A stretch of DNA of 62,300 nt from Phenylobacterium sp. (GTDB lineage: Bacteria; Pseudomonadota; Alphaproteobacteria; Caulobacterales; Caulobacteraceae), in assembly GCA_020402745.1 (NCBI GenBank), contig JADBYZ010000008.1, positions 1 through 62,300 of the forward strand, written 5' to 3'. Positions 19,980 through 29,297 of the stretch are shown here, one piece after another. The notes under the pieces are model-generated. The model made no database searches. It was not told where the DNA came from and saw only the letters and a program-made list of their open reading frames with translations. A program made the translations under genes and the position numbers. How positions within the stretch are numbered: the stretch's first letter is position 1; the number at the start of each line of letters is the position of its first letter.

Positions 19980-20246
19980 GTCGAGGTCTCCTCAATTCAG
20001 CGTCGCTGCCAGCCAACTTTGGCAGAGCCTCTGCGTCAACCATCCCAATCTGTCCATGGCGATCAGACTGTGGCGATTTTGCGACACGCCGCTCGCCGAA
20101 CGCCGATCAGGGTGAAGAGCGCGTTGACCATTCTCCTCGCCCTGTGAAAGGTGGGTATCACTTGGGTCAGGATTTTTCTGGCCCACGCGACTGTTGAGCC
20201 CATTCCCGGTCCGAGCCGCTCCGGTGGACCTGTTGGAGGATAAACC

Positions 20247-23216
20247 TTGAAGATGAAGTCCATGCGCGAGCGCCTGCTGGCGACCTCGATGATCTGCGGC
20301 GCGGCCCTGCTGGCCACCCAAGCCTACGCACAGGGAGGCTCCGCCACCGTCTCGGAAGTCGTGGTCACCGGTTCACGGATCCAGACGCCCGGCATCCAGT
20401 CCGCCAGCCCGATCGTGACCGTCGGCGCCGATCAGATCCGCCAGCAGCAGACCCCGGAAGCGGAAAAGATCCTCCGCCTCCTGCCCGGCGTGGTGCCTCA
20501 AGACGGTGATGCGGTGAACAACGGGACCGCCGGCGTCACCACCCTCAACCTCCGTGGACTGGGCGCCCAGCGCAACCTGGTGCTGCTGAACGGAAAGCGG
20601 ATGACCCCCTACAACATCAATGGGGAAGTCGACCTGTCGCGGGTGCCGACCGCCCTGCTGGAGCGTGTCGATGTCATCACCGGCGGCGCTTCCGCCGTTT
20701 ACGGATCGGACGCCATCTCCGGCGCGGTGAACTTCATCACCAAGACGGACTTTGAAGGCTTTGAGGCCGACTCGAACTACTCGCTGACGGGCGATGGCGA
20801 CGGCGAGGTGATCTCGACCGCTTTCACTGTCGGCGCAAACAGCAGCGACGGTCGCGGCAACGCTGTCGTCAGCCTGAACTATTCCAAGCGGGAAGGCGTG
20901 CTTTTCGCCGCCCGTCCCCTCGGCCTGCTCGGGATCGTGACGGCTACCGGTGGCAACCTCGGCGCCTCGACCCCGCCTGCTCCGCCTGCTGGCTGCGGCG
21001 GTCCGGGTTCGGTGGCGTCGGGCGGTTCGACCACCACGGTCCCGACTCGCACCCAGATCACGGGCGTGGGCACCACAGCCGGGCAGTTCCGTGAGGACGG
21101 CTCCCTCGGCGCCAACTGCTCCGTCTTCAATTTCAACCCGTTCAACTACTATCAGACCCCGCAGGAGCGCTGGGGCGGTTCGGCCTTCGCCACCTACGAT
21201 GTGATGGACAACGTCGAGGCCTATGCGAACCTGCTCTATTCAAGAACGGAAGTCCGTCAGCAGATTGCGCCGTCGGGCATCTTCGGCAACTCGTTCTTCG
21301 TGCCGGTGTCCAACCCCTTCTTGTCCGCCTCGGCCCGGAATACCCTGCTGACCCAGGCGAATACCGCCCGCCTTGCCGGCAGTCTGCCCGCCACCAGCTG
21401 GCGTGATCTCAACGCCAACGGTGTTGTGGACTCCGCCGACGATCTCAGCCTGGTGATCCGCCGGCGCACCGGCGAGCTTGGTGAGCGCTCGAGCACCTAT
21501 CTGAACAACGCCTTCCAGTTTAATCTCGGCTTCCGGGGTGAAGTGTTCGAGTCCTGGGACTGGGATGTTTTCCTGCAGCATGGTCAGTCCGATCGCACGA
21601 ACGTCGCCGCCGGATACACCAACGTCACCAACTTCGGGAACGCCCTGAACGCCGTTGCTGGTCCGGACGGCAAGCCGGTCTGTCGGTCTGGCGGCTCCTG
21701 CGTGCCCGTCAACGTGTTCGGTGGCTACGGCACCATTACGCCGGAAATGGCGCAGTACGTGGGCGCCATCGGTATTGAAAAGCAGAACTATCGCCAGACG
21801 ATCGTCGGCGGCTCGATCACCGGCTATGCCGATGCGATCAAGCTTCCGACCGCGGCCCTCCCCGTCCAGTGGAGCTTCGGCGCCGAGTATCGTGAAGAGG
21901 CCGGCGAGACGGTTCCCGATGAGTGCCTGAAGCTGGCCCCGGCCAGCTGCCTCGGCGGCGCCGGCGGCAACACCCTGCCCATCAAGGGCGGCTTCGACGT
22001 CTACGAAATCTTCGGCGAAACCATTATTCCGGTCTTCTCCGACCTGCCCTTCGCCAAGTCTCTGGAAGTCGAACTGGGCGGCCGTTTCTCGGACTACAAC
22101 CCCTCCGGTTCGAACACGACCTGGAAGGCGGGCGTGACCTGGGAGCCGGTCGAAGGCCTGCGCCTCCGCGCCATGCAACAGCGCGCTGTTCGCGCCCCGA
22201 ATGTGGGTGAACTGGCCGCACCTCTGGTCTCCGGCCTGCGGAACGCCGTTCTGGATCCCTGCTCTGTGACCAACGCCGGCGTCCTCGCCGGAAACGCCAC
22301 CCTGCGCGCTCGCTGCATCTCTACCGGGATGACGGCTGCCCAGGTCGGCACTGTCCAGGATATCGTTTCCGGCCAGATCAGCACCTTCGAAGGCACCAAC
22401 CTCGCCCTGCTGCCCAAGCCGGAAGAGGCCGACACCACGACCGTGGGCTTCATCTGGACCCCCGATTACATTCCGGTTGTCTCGCGCCCCTTCCTGTCGG
22501 TCGATTACTACAGGATTCGGGTTGAGGGCTGGATTGGGCGCTATGAAGCTCAGGAGGTTCTCGATGCCTGCTACAACAGTGGCGTCCTGGGCCAGTGCGC
22601 CAAGGTCATCCGGATCAACGGCGACCTGGCCTCTCCGGCGTCGGGCATCCAGCTGTTTACGCAGAACCTGGACTACCGGGAAGCAGAAGGGGTCGAACTG
22701 AATACAGGCTTTGGTCTGGATTTTGCTGATCTCGGGGCTTCAGAGTCCTTGGGTCGGTTACGGTTTGAGTTGGCTCTCAACTACTACATGACCAATGAGC
22801 GCCGGTCGGACACCACCCTGGCGAAGATCGACTGCATGGGTTACTACGGTACGTCCTGCGGAAATCCGACCCACGAGATCCGCTTTGTCCAGCGCACCAA
22901 CTGGGATCTCGGCGACTTCTCGCTGGGTTACCAGTGGCGTTACCAGGATGAGGTTTCGATCGAAGAAACGCAGAAGGCCGCGACCTTCCCCAAGTTCCGC
23001 AAGATCGAAGCCTATCACTATCTCGATCTGAACGGGTCCTGGGCGGTCAACGATGCCGTTCGCCTCAGCGCCTCCGTCCGGAACGTGTTCGAGGAAGAGC
23101 CGCCGATCGTTGGCAACGAAGCCGCCACCACCTCCGCCAACAGCGGCAACACCCTGCCCTCGAACTACGACACCCTGGGCCGGGTCTTTGCGGTGGGCCT
23201 GAACGTCCGCTTCTAA
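20247..23216 (+). CDS. TonB-dependent receptor
   Basis: This is an outer-membrane active-transport receptor powered by TonB-ExbBD. The product is about 989 residues with a signal peptide (about 1-28, ending AYA). A TonB-box-like segment EVVVTGSRI (37-45) is followed by the plug domain, with NLRGLGAQRNLVLLNGKRM near 110-130. A 22-strand barrel ends in VFAVGLNVRF with the terminal Phe needed by the BAM machinery. The start is likely the TTG at 20247, seven bases after GGAGG; the ATG at 20253 is 13 bases away. It belongs to the large receptor class common in Caulobacter and sphingomonads. The ligand is unknown. A strong terminator follows. Confidence 0.93.
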   Translation: MKMKSMRERLLATSMICGAALLATQAYAQGGSATVSEVVVTGSRIQTPGIQSASPIVTVGADQIRQQQTPEAEKILRLLPGVVPQDGDAVNNGTAGVTTLNLRGLGAQRNLVLLNGKRMTPYNINGEVDLSRVPTALLERVDVITGGASAVYGSDAISGAVNFITKTDFEGFEADSNYSLTGDGDGEVISTAFTVGANSSDGRGNAVVSLNYSKREGVLFAARPLGLLGIVTATGGNLGASTPPAPPAGCGGPGSVASGGSTTTVPTRTQITGVGTTAGQFREDGSLGANCSVFNFNPFNYYQTPQERWGGSAFATYDVMDNVEAYANLLYSRTEVRQQIAPSGIFGNSFFVPVSNPFLSASARNTLLTQANTARLAGSLPATSWRDLNANGVVDSADDLSLVIRRRTGELGERSSTYLNNAFQFNLGFRGEVFESWDWDVFLQHGQSDRTNVAAGYTNVTNFGNALNAVAGPDGKPVCRSGGSCVPVNVFGGYGTITPEMAQYVGAIGIEKQNYRQTIVGGSITGYADAIKLPTAALPVQWSFGAEYREEAGETVPDECLKLAPASCLGGAGGNTLPIKGGFDVYEIFGETIIPVFSDLPFAKSLEVELGGRFSDYNPSGSNTTWKAGVTWEPVEGLRLRAMQQRAVRAPNVGELAAPLVSGLRNAVLDPCSVTNAGVLAGNATLRARCISTGMTAAQVGTVQDIVSGQISTFEGTNLALLPKPEEADTTTVGFIWTPDYIPVVSRPFLSVDYYRIRVEGWIGRYEAQEVLDACYNSGVLGQCAKVIRINGDLASPASGIQLFTQNLDYREAEGVELNTGFGLDFADLGASESLGRLRFELALNYYMTNERRSDTTLAKIDCMGYYGTSCGNPTHEIRFVQRTNWDLGDFSLGYQWRYQDEVSIEETQKAATFPKFRKIEAYHYLDLNGSWAVNDAVRLSASVRNVFEEEPPIVGNEAATTSANSGNTLPSNYDTLGRVFAVGLNVRF

Positions 23217-23239
23217 GCCTTACGGCGACCAACCTACTG

Positions 23240-23273
23240 GGGGGCGGCGGATCCTATCCGCCGCCCCCTTTTG
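23240..23273 (+). terminator. intrinsic terminator after the TonB receptor
   Basis: A perfect 13-base-pair stem (23240-23252 with 23256-23268) closes a three-base loop and is followed by TTTT. It lies only 17 bases before the GTG of the next gene, so it may attenuate rather than separate the two transcripts. Confidence 0.85.
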
Positions 23274-23289
23274 TTATCCGGAGGCGAAG

Positions 23290-24543
23290 GTGCAGGCAGT
23301 GCAGTGGGCCGAGGCGGCGCGGGCCGCAGCGCGGACAGGGCGGTGGCGCGAGGCCGAGGATCTCTGGCGCAAGGTGCTGGGCGCCGACCCCCGGCATCCC
23401 GAGGCCCTCTACAGCCTGGGGGTCCACGCCTTCCAGGCCGGCCGGCTGGAGGAGTCCGTCGATCTCCTCCGGCGGGCCTGCGAGGCCGCCCCGGGCGAGG
23501 CGACGGTCTGGGTCTTCCTGTCCGCCGTTCTGAAGGCCGCCGGCCGGGCCGAGGAGGCCTGGGAGGCTATCCAGAGCGCCCTGGTCGCCGACCCCTATTC
23601 CCTGGCCGCCCTGCTGGCCAAGGCCGGCCTCCTGGAGGAGACCTCCGGGGCGGCGTCAGCCGTCGTCAGCTATCGCAACGCCCTGAAGGTGGCCCCGCCC
23701 TCCCAGCACTGGCCGACTCATCTTCGGGAGCAGCTGGAGCACGCCTCCCGCCTGGTGGAGGCCGAGACCCGGGCCTACCAGGACTATCTGCTCCAGACCC
23801 TGGACGGCCTGATCCGCCAGGCCCAGCCCACCGACCGCCCCCGCTGGCGGGAGGCCCTGTCCATCATGGCCGGCGCCAGCCGCCCCTACCTGTCCGACGC
23901 CAACCAGCTCTATGTGCCCAGGCTGCCCGCCATCCCCTTCTTCACCCGGGAGCACTTCCCCTGGATCGAGGCGCTGGAGGCCCACACCGAACTGATCCGC
24001 CAGGAGCTGGAGGCGGCTCTGGAGGGGGCGAAGGGCGCATTCACGCCCTACATCACCTATGCGCCGGGCCAGCCGGTGAACCAGTGGGGAGAGCTGAACC
24101 ACTCTGATCGCTGGAGCACCCTCGACCTCTGGAAAAGCGGCTCTCCCATCGCCGGGAACCAGCAGCTCTGCCCGGGGACCACGAAGGCCCTTTCAGAAGT
24201 GGACCTGGCCCAGATCGAGGGCCTCTGCCCCAACGTCATGTTCTCTGCCCTGGCCCCGCGAACCCGCATCCCGCCCCACCATGGGGAGACCAACGCCCGG
24301 GTCATCGCCCACCTGCCGCTTGTCGTGCCTGAGAACTGCGAGTACCGCGTCGGCTTTGACCGGATCCAGTGGCGGCCGGGCGAGGTCATCGTCTTTGACG
24401 ACACCCTGGAACACGAGGCCTACAACGGCAGCGACTCCCTTCGCACCGTCCTGATCTTCGACGTATGGAACCCGCTGCTGTCCGAGGATGACCGCGCCAT
24501 CGTCCTAGCCATGGCGGCTGCAGCGCGGTCTTACGGCGGTTGA
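23290..24543 (+). CDS. TPR protein with aspartyl/asparaginyl beta-hydroxylase domain
   Basis: The 417-residue protein has an N-terminal half of tetratricopeptide-like helices (about 1-170) and a C-terminal 2-oxoglutarate/Fe(II) oxygenase domain of the aspartyl/asparaginyl hydroxylase family (about 220-405). Visible catalytic features are His330/His331 in PPHHGETN, the distal His375 in LEHEAYN and Arg385 for the 2-oxoglutarate carboxylate. As in AspH, the acidic iron ligand appears replaced by glycine. The start is GTG at 23290 behind GGAGG. TPR helices suggest it binds a protein substrate. It directly follows the TonB receptor and converges on sppA. Confidence 0.88.
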   Translation: MQAVQWAEAARAAARTGRWREAEDLWRKVLGADPRHPEALYSLGVHAFQAGRLEESVDLLRRACEAAPGEATVWVFLSAVLKAAGRAEEAWEAIQSALVADPYSLAALLAKAGLLEETSGAASAVVSYRNALKVAPPSQHWPTHLREQLEHASRLVEAETRAYQDYLLQTLDGLIRQAQPTDRPRWREALSIMAGASRPYLSDANQLYVPRLPAIPFFTREHFPWIEALEAHTELIRQELEAALEGAKGAFTPYITYAPGQPVNQWGELNHSDRWSTLDLWKSGSPIAGNQQLCPGTTKALSEVDLAQIEGLCPNVMFSALAPRTRIPPHHGETNARVIAHLPLVVPENCEYRVGFDRIQWRPGEVIVFDDTLEHEAYNGSDSLRTVLIFDVWNPLLSEDDRAIVLAMAAAARSYGG

Positions 24544-24553
24544 TCCGGACGGA

Positions 24554-26329
24554 TCAGGGCTGCAACGCAGGCGTCCGGACGGCTCCAGCCCCGGCCGGTA
24601 TCCGGCTCCAGGCCATTTCGTTCAGGACGGCCTCCGCCCGCGGGTCGCCCAGCACCCAGGCGGCGGCGGCCAGGGTCCGGATGGAGGCGCCGGACATTCC
24701 GAAGAGGGTCTCGAAGGCCTCAAGGGGCGTCACCTCCGTGGCCATCCACTTCAGCTCCATGTCCGCGTTGACTCCGGACAGGGCGCGGGCCCTGTCCACC
24801 GCGTCATAGAATCCCCCCACCTGGTCAATGAGACCCAGCTCCCGGGCCTGGGCGCCAGTCCAAACCCGTCCCCGGGCCAGGGCCTCCACCCGCTCTACGG
24901 GGAGGCGTCGGCCCTCGGCCACGCGAGCAATGAACCGGGCGTAGATTTGATCCATCCAGCGACCGAAGGCCGCCCTCTGGGCCTCCGTCAGGCCCGATCC
25001 TACGGAGAAGGCGGAGGCATAATCGGAGCCGACGCCAATCTGGCGGAGATCGACGCCCACCCGCGCCAGGGCCTCGCCGAGGGCGATCTTACCCCCGAAG
25101 ACGCCGATGGAGCCAGTCAGGGTGGTGGGCTGGGCGACGATGGCCGAGGCGTTGGACGAAATCCAGTAGCCGCCCGAAGCGGCGTAGGGTCCCATAGAGA
25201 CGACCACCGGCTTGCCTGCCGCCTTGGCGGCCTCCACCGCGCGCCGGACCTGTTCCGAGGCGGTGTCTGACCCGCCCGGGGAACTGACCCTCAGCACGAT
25301 GGCCTTAACGTCCTTGTCCTCGACCGCGTCGCGCAGGGTCTGTTCCAGGACGTCGGAATAGATGACGTCCTGGGCGGCGAAGGGATTATCGCCGCCGCCG
25401 CCGCCGGTAACGATTCCGCCCTCGGCGGTCACGATGGCTATGGCCGGACGCCCGGGGGGGGTCAGGTCCCGCGCCGAGCGGGCGTAGGCGCGGAAGTCCC
25501 GGAACTGGGCGTCCTGGCCAGCCCGGTCTGCCAACTGCTTGCGGGCGGCGTCAAGATAATCCACCCGGTCGATGAGGTTGAGCCGGAGGGCCTCGTCGGC
25601 CATCAGGGGGCCGGATTCCAGAGCCGCCTTCAGCTGCGCCGGAGACTGCCGACGGTCGGCTGCGGCCCGGTTCAGGGCTGAGCTGTATATCGATTCCAGC
25701 ATGGACCGGGTCGCTTCTCGGTGGGCGTCGGTATAGTCGGCGTTCAGATAGCCGTTGACGGCGTTCTTGAACTCCTTGCGCTGCTCAAAGTCCGCACGCA
25801 CACCGTACCGGTCGAAGAGCCGCTTCAGAAAGATATCCTCCGAGACCAGACCTGTGGCCTGCAGCGATGCGCCGGGCTGCATCCAGACCTGGCCGCCGGC
25901 CGCCGCCAGCATGTAGGTCGAGGGCGTCGCGCCTGCGGGATAGACCCCCTGGCTGAAGACGATCACGGGCTTGCCGGTCTTGCGGAACCGCCGGAGCGAA
26001 TCCGCGATCTCGTCCGCCATGGCTGGCTGGATGCCGGTCTCCGGCAGGCGGACCAGGAGGCCGCGGACATGATCGTCGGTCTCGGCCCTCCGGAGCGTGG
26101 TCACGATCTTCAGGACCGACAGGCTGGGCTGGCCAAAGCTGGCGAAGGGATTGGCGCTGTCCTGGTCCGTGATCACCTCGCGCAGGTCCAGCTCCACCAC
26201 GGTGCGCGCCGGGGTGGGTTCTGGGCCCGAGGCGCCGGCTGCGATGGCGATGAGCAGGATGGGTATGCCGACCAGGAAGAGCAGCAGGCCGGCGAAGACG
26301 CCGCACATGGTCAGGAGGAAGTGTTTCAT
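24554..26329 (-). CDS. sppA: signal peptide peptidase SppA, 67K type
   Basis: SppA (protease IV) degrades cleaved signal peptides in the membrane. The 591-residue protein has one N-terminal membrane anchor (about 8-32) and two tandem SppA/S49 domains. The catalytic dyad can be placed as Lys188 (EFKNAVNGY) in the first domain and Ser385 (PYAASGGYWIS) in the second, matching the E. coli arrangement. The length is that of the long enterobacterial form rather than the short one. It is monocistronic and ends 10 bases from the convergent hydroxylase gene. Confidence 0.93.
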   Translation of the reverse strand: MKHFLLTMCGVFAGLLLFLVGIPILLIAIAAGASGPEPTPARTVVELDLREVITDQDSANPFASFGQPSLSVLKIVTTLRRAETDDHVRGLLVRLPETGIQPAMADEIADSLRRFRKTGKPVIVFSQGVYPAGATPSTYMLAAAGGQVWMQPGASLQATGLVSEDIFLKRLFDRYGVRADFEQRKEFKNAVNGYLNADYTDAHREATRSMLESIYSSALNRAAADRRQSPAQLKAALESGPLMADEALRLNLIDRVDYLDAARKQLADRAGQDAQFRDFRAYARSARDLTPPGRPAIAIVTAEGGIVTGGGGGDNPFAAQDVIYSDVLEQTLRDAVEDKDVKAIVLRVSSPGGSDTASEQVRRAVEAAKAAGKPVVVSMGPYAASGGYWISSNASAIVAQPTTLTGSIGVFGGKIALGEALARVGVDLRQIGVGSDYASAFSVGSGLTEAQRAAFGRWMDQIYARFIARVAEGRRLPVERVEALARGRVWTGAQARELGLIDQVGGFYDAVDRARALSGVNADMELKWMATEVTPLEAFETLFGMSGASIRTLAAAAWVLGDPRAEAVLNEMAWSRIPAGAGAVRTPALQP

Positions 26330-26429
26330 GGCGCGCCCGACGTGGAAGATGAAAGGTTAATCTTATCCCGGGTTGCGCCGTGCGCCAATGCATCGTGCGG
26401 CGCGCTTCGCGGACCCGGACAAAGAGCCG

Positions 26430-27197
26430 TTACGGACGCCGCAGTACGGCCAGCGCCTGTTCAGGGAACTCCTGACTGCCCGGGATGATCTCCAGCAGGT
26501 CGAGGTTGGCGGTCCGCGCCAGCGCCGCGAAACGGGCGCGCGTAGTCCAGGCTGAGAGATAGTTCGAGCCTTCGAGGGCCTTGTTCCAAACCAGATAGGG
26601 ACGTGTCTTGAGAGCGGGACCAACCTCGGCAGGTCCCCAGTGTTCGGCGAAGGTCTCATCATGAAAGGTGAGCAGCGCAATTGCGCCAGGCTTCATAACG
26701 CGTGCGCATTCCGCCAGCCAGTCGACCGCGACCGCTTCCGTGAGGTGGGTCAAAACCGAATGGGCATAGACAAGATCGAACTGGCTGTCCCCCAGGGGTA
26801 GGGGAGGACGCAGGCCGTTCTCCGTGTAGACCCCCGGCAGGTTCGCAGCGCACCAACGGATCAGCCTGGGATTGAGGTCTGCGCCATGGAACCGACCCCC
26901 CCCGCGGATCACATCCTCGGCGATCCAGCGAGCCAAGCGACCGCATCCGCAACCCCAGTCCAAAACCGCAGCTGCCTTTACTCCATCGAGCCCATAGCGT
27001 TTCGCGATCTGCAGGAACTTGGCGGCGTCGGCCTTGCCGCGCTCAGAAAACCAGCGCTCGTCGGCCGTTCCGGACACAGCGACGATCAGGTCCCGGGGGG
27101 GCATCGGGCGGCCATCAATCACCGGCTCTCCGGGGCGGCGAGCGATGCGATGCTCCAGCCAACGGAAATAGGGTCCTATGAGCCCGGTGAACTCCAT
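26430..27197 (-). CDS. class I SAM-dependent methyltransferase
   Basis: From the ATG at 27197 the protein has 255 residues. The AdoMet site is VLDWGCGCGRLARW (motif I), followed by the acidic end of strand 2 in GADLNPRLIRW and by FDLVYAHSVLTHL. This is a Methyltransf_11/25-like fold acting on a small molecule or a glycan; the substrate is unknown. Protein-like sequence continues upstream to a TTG at 27269 with AGGG before it, which would give 279 residues. A modified sugar or lipid substrate is plausible but unproven. Confidence 0.82.
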   Translation of the reverse strand: MEFTGLIGPYFRWLEHRIARRPGEPVIDGRPMPPRDLIVAVSGTADERWFSERGKADAAKFLQIAKRYGLDGVKAAAVLDWGCGCGRLARWIAEDVIRGGGRFHGADLNPRLIRWCAANLPGVYTENGLRPPLPLGDSQFDLVYAHSVLTHLTEAVAVDWLAECARVMKPGAIALLTFHDETFAEHWGPAEVGPALKTRPYLVWNKALEGSNYLSAWTTRARFAALARTANLDLLEIIPGSQEFPEQALAVLRRP

Positions 27198-27528
27198 GAA
27201 CCGCCGCACATAGCGACGGGCATGCTTGAGAAACCCGGGGTGCGCCGAAGCCGCGTGTCGGTCATTCAAGCTTTCAAACCCTGTAGAGAGCGATGATCGC
27301 CTGAGGCAGATTAGATTGGGGCGAGCAGGCCGGCAATCGCGGGCGCCGTCCGAACAGTGGCAAGAGCCGCTGCGGGGAAACACAGGGCGGGTCCGCGGCG
27401 TTTCAGACCTCGGGACCGCGACGGGCGTGCGTCGTGACCGATGCGGCCATGCCAGGCCTTCCTGTCTGCGGCGACGCCTGCAGGTCTGGCCCTCGCCCTT
27501 ACACGGCGCCCATGGCCGACCCAAGCGC
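27198..27528. other. gap upstream of the methyltransferase gene
   Basis: These 331 bases probably contain the true N-terminus of the methyltransferase (TTG at 27269) and its promoter. I see no other convincing reading frame, tRNA, hairpin terminator or repeat. Frames open across it lack ribosome sites and have arginine-rich false-frame composition. Confidence 0.5.
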
Positions 27529-28377
27529 CTACAGGAACTGGGCGAGGCCGAAGACGCGCGTGAAGTCCCCGGCCCGGGCGTCGGCCTCCCGAATCCAGAA
27601 ATAGAGCCGACCGTTCTGGATCCAGTCGAAGCCTGCACCGGGATCGCTGTCGACCTGCAGGAGGAGCCGCCAGTCTCGCGCGGCCTCCAACTCCGCCGGG
27701 GTGGGATCGTCCTCGCCGACCTTGCGCGGGTCGCCGCCGCGGGCGGCGGCGGCTGCGCATTGGACCTCCATGTCATCTCCCTGGAGGTTTCCGGGATAGC
27801 CGCCGATCTGGTGGGCGGGTTCGGGCGACAGGAAGCCGAGTATGGCGGCCTCCAGGGTCCGCTCCTCGTCGCGGGTCAAACCCCTCCAGTCGATCTCGAC
27901 GCGCTCATCGGCGAAGGAGGTCCTCGGCTGGAAGGTGAGGGGAAAGGGGGCGATCCGGCTGCGGGGTTTCAGGTCCGCCGGCGGCTCAAGGGGCGCACCC
28001 TCGCCCGTCTCCCAGCGGACGACGCAGGCCCCCGGCTGTTCCGGTTCGAAGTCCTGCGCGCGCGCGCCCATGTCGAGAAAGACGTGCAGCCGTCCCTCCG
28101 CCGGCAACCAATCCGGGCCGCCGGCGGCGCACACCTCCGCCAGGTCGATCCGGGCCAGGTGGGCCATGGGGAGGCCGCCGAACCGGGGCCAGTCGCCTGT
28201 GATCTCGGGCGCCCCTCCGAACCGGGTCTGTCCCTCGCCGCCGGGAACCAGGTGAAGGCAGGGCCGGGCCTCTGCATGGATCTGGTCCAGAATGGCCTGG
28301 ACCCGCTCGGTCGGCGGGAGAACCTCCCGCGGCGGGCGGGCGAAGAGCCTGCCCAGAAAACTGAAAACGCCCGCCAT
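27529..28377 (-). CDS. DUF1963 (YwqG-like) protein
   Basis: From the ATG at 28377 (MAGVFSFLGRLFARP) the protein has 282 residues; an upstream start at 28404 is possible. It matches DUF1963/YwqG with the segments RFGGAPEITGDWPRFGGLPM, RLHVFLDMGA, HQIGGYPGNLQGDDME and LLLQVDSDPGAGFDW. The family has no settled function. In Bacillus subtilis ywqG lies beside the LXG toxin locus ywqHIJK. Here the gene follows, in the same direction and 75 bases away, a toxin-like HNH protein, so an immunity or accessory role is worth testing. Confidence 0.82.
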   Translation of the reverse strand: MAGVFSFLGRLFARPPREVLPPTERVQAILDQIHAEARPCLHLVPGGEGQTRFGGAPEITGDWPRFGGLPMAHLARIDLAEVCAAGGPDWLPAEGRLHVFLDMGARAQDFEPEQPGACVVRWETGEGAPLEPPADLKPRSRIAPFPLTFQPRTSFADERVEIDWRGLTRDEERTLEAAILGFLSPEPAHQIGGYPGNLQGDDMEVQCAAAAARGGDPRKVGEDDPTPAELEAARDWRLLLQVDSDPGAGFDWIQNGRLYFWIREADARAGDFTRVFGLAQFL

Positions 28378-28452
28378 TCCGGACTCCCTCGTTGATCCTA
28401 CCACCGCGACCTTTCGTTCCTATTCTGTTCGAAATACGGCGCGCCGCCACCC

Positions 28453-29148
28453 TCATTTCGATTTCGCGGTCGAATTCCGGCTGGAGTTCTCGACGCTGTC
28501 AGCCGTCCTGGAGGCGGCCAAAGTCGGGAAGGCCTTTTGCCAGTCGGTTGTCCCGTACCAAATGCGCCGGACGGGATCATACCGGGGCTTTCCCGCCCAA
28601 CTCCCATGCAGGCGGCGGTGAACCTCCTTGGGGAGGACCTTCAGGAAGAGGTAGTGATTCCGCCAATCCTGGACAGATCGGCCCAGGCCATCGAGGGGAA
28701 TGGAGTGGTGGACCTCCTTTCCGGGTCCCGTAAGGCCCGCCTTCTTGATCATCTTTTGCGCTGCGCCGGCGGTCACGGACCCCTTCTTTAAGACCCCAAT
28801 GCCAAGTTTCGCGGCCTTGGCGCCCTTGATCAATGGCCCAGCGGGCGTGACATCCGCGATGGCGAGTGCGGTGTTCACGCCGGCGCCGACCAGGTTTCCT
28901 TCCTGCAGGTCCGCCGCCGCCTGCCAGGCCGGCCCGACGACCGGGAACAGTGACGCTACGGGGCCTGGCTGGCGAATCCTGGGCAGGCTGTCCAGGATGT
29001 CCGGGTCAGCTTCGACAAGGTCCTGTGGAGGCGCCGAGCCATAGTCTTGAGTCTCCTGCATCCTCCGGATGCGCGCCATCTCGCGATCATAAAGCTCTCC
29101 CTCGGGGTCAGGGACCTCACGAGGCTGGCCCTTGGGCATCTTCGCCAT
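28453..29148 (-). CDS. HNH/Endo VII-type nuclease-like effector (putative toxin)
   Basis: The 231-residue protein has a charged N-terminus (1-60), a hydrophobic glycine/alanine segment LFPVVGPAWQAAADLQEG with following helices (67-120), which resembles pre-toxin linkers, and a C-terminal module with the pattern His147-His148 - Asn164 - His177 - His181 (EVHHSIPL, DWRNHYLFL, VHRRLHG). That spacing fits the metal-finger HNH/Endonuclease VII fold of many toxin tips. The ATG has GGAG six bases upstream. No Rhs, PAAR, LXG or signal sequence is visible, so an export route is not evident. It is 150 bases downstream of tRNA-Pro and followed by the DUF1963 gene. Confidence 0.65.
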   Translation of the reverse strand: MAKMPKGQPREVPDPEGELYDREMARIRRMQETQDYGSAPPQDLVEADPDILDSLPRIRQPGPVASLFPVVGPAWQAAADLQEGNLVGAGVNTALAIADVTPAGPLIKGAKAAKLGIGVLKKGSVTAGAAQKMIKKAGLTGPGKEVHHSIPLDGLGRSVQDWRNHYLFLKVLPKEVHRRLHGSWAGKPRYDPVRRIWYGTTDWQKAFPTLAASRTADSVENSSRNSTAKSK

Positions 29149-29297
29149 ATCTTGCTCCGCTAAGGTTCACGCCGGATCGGGGCGGTCCCTCCGGGTCCCG
29201 ATGGGTGTCTCACGGTGACTGGAGGCGGCAAAACAAAACATGAACATTTCGCGCGAGACCGGGTCTCGGGCGGTGATCATTGGGGGCTGGGGGGAAA

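Noticed and set aside
19980-20246. Riboswitch (cobalamin or similar) before the TonB receptor gene
   Set aside because: No conserved box or convincing multi-stem structure could be read in the 267-base leader.
27226-28395. 389-codon open frame on the plus strand
   Set aside because: It is antisense to the DUF1963 gene and the methyltransferase leader, with no domain and no ribosome site.
29149-29297. Attachment-site duplication of tRNA-Pro marking an integrated island
   Set aside because: I searched by eye for a second copy of the tRNA 3' end (GGTTCAAATCCTGCC) in the window and found none. The island idea therefore rests only on gene position.
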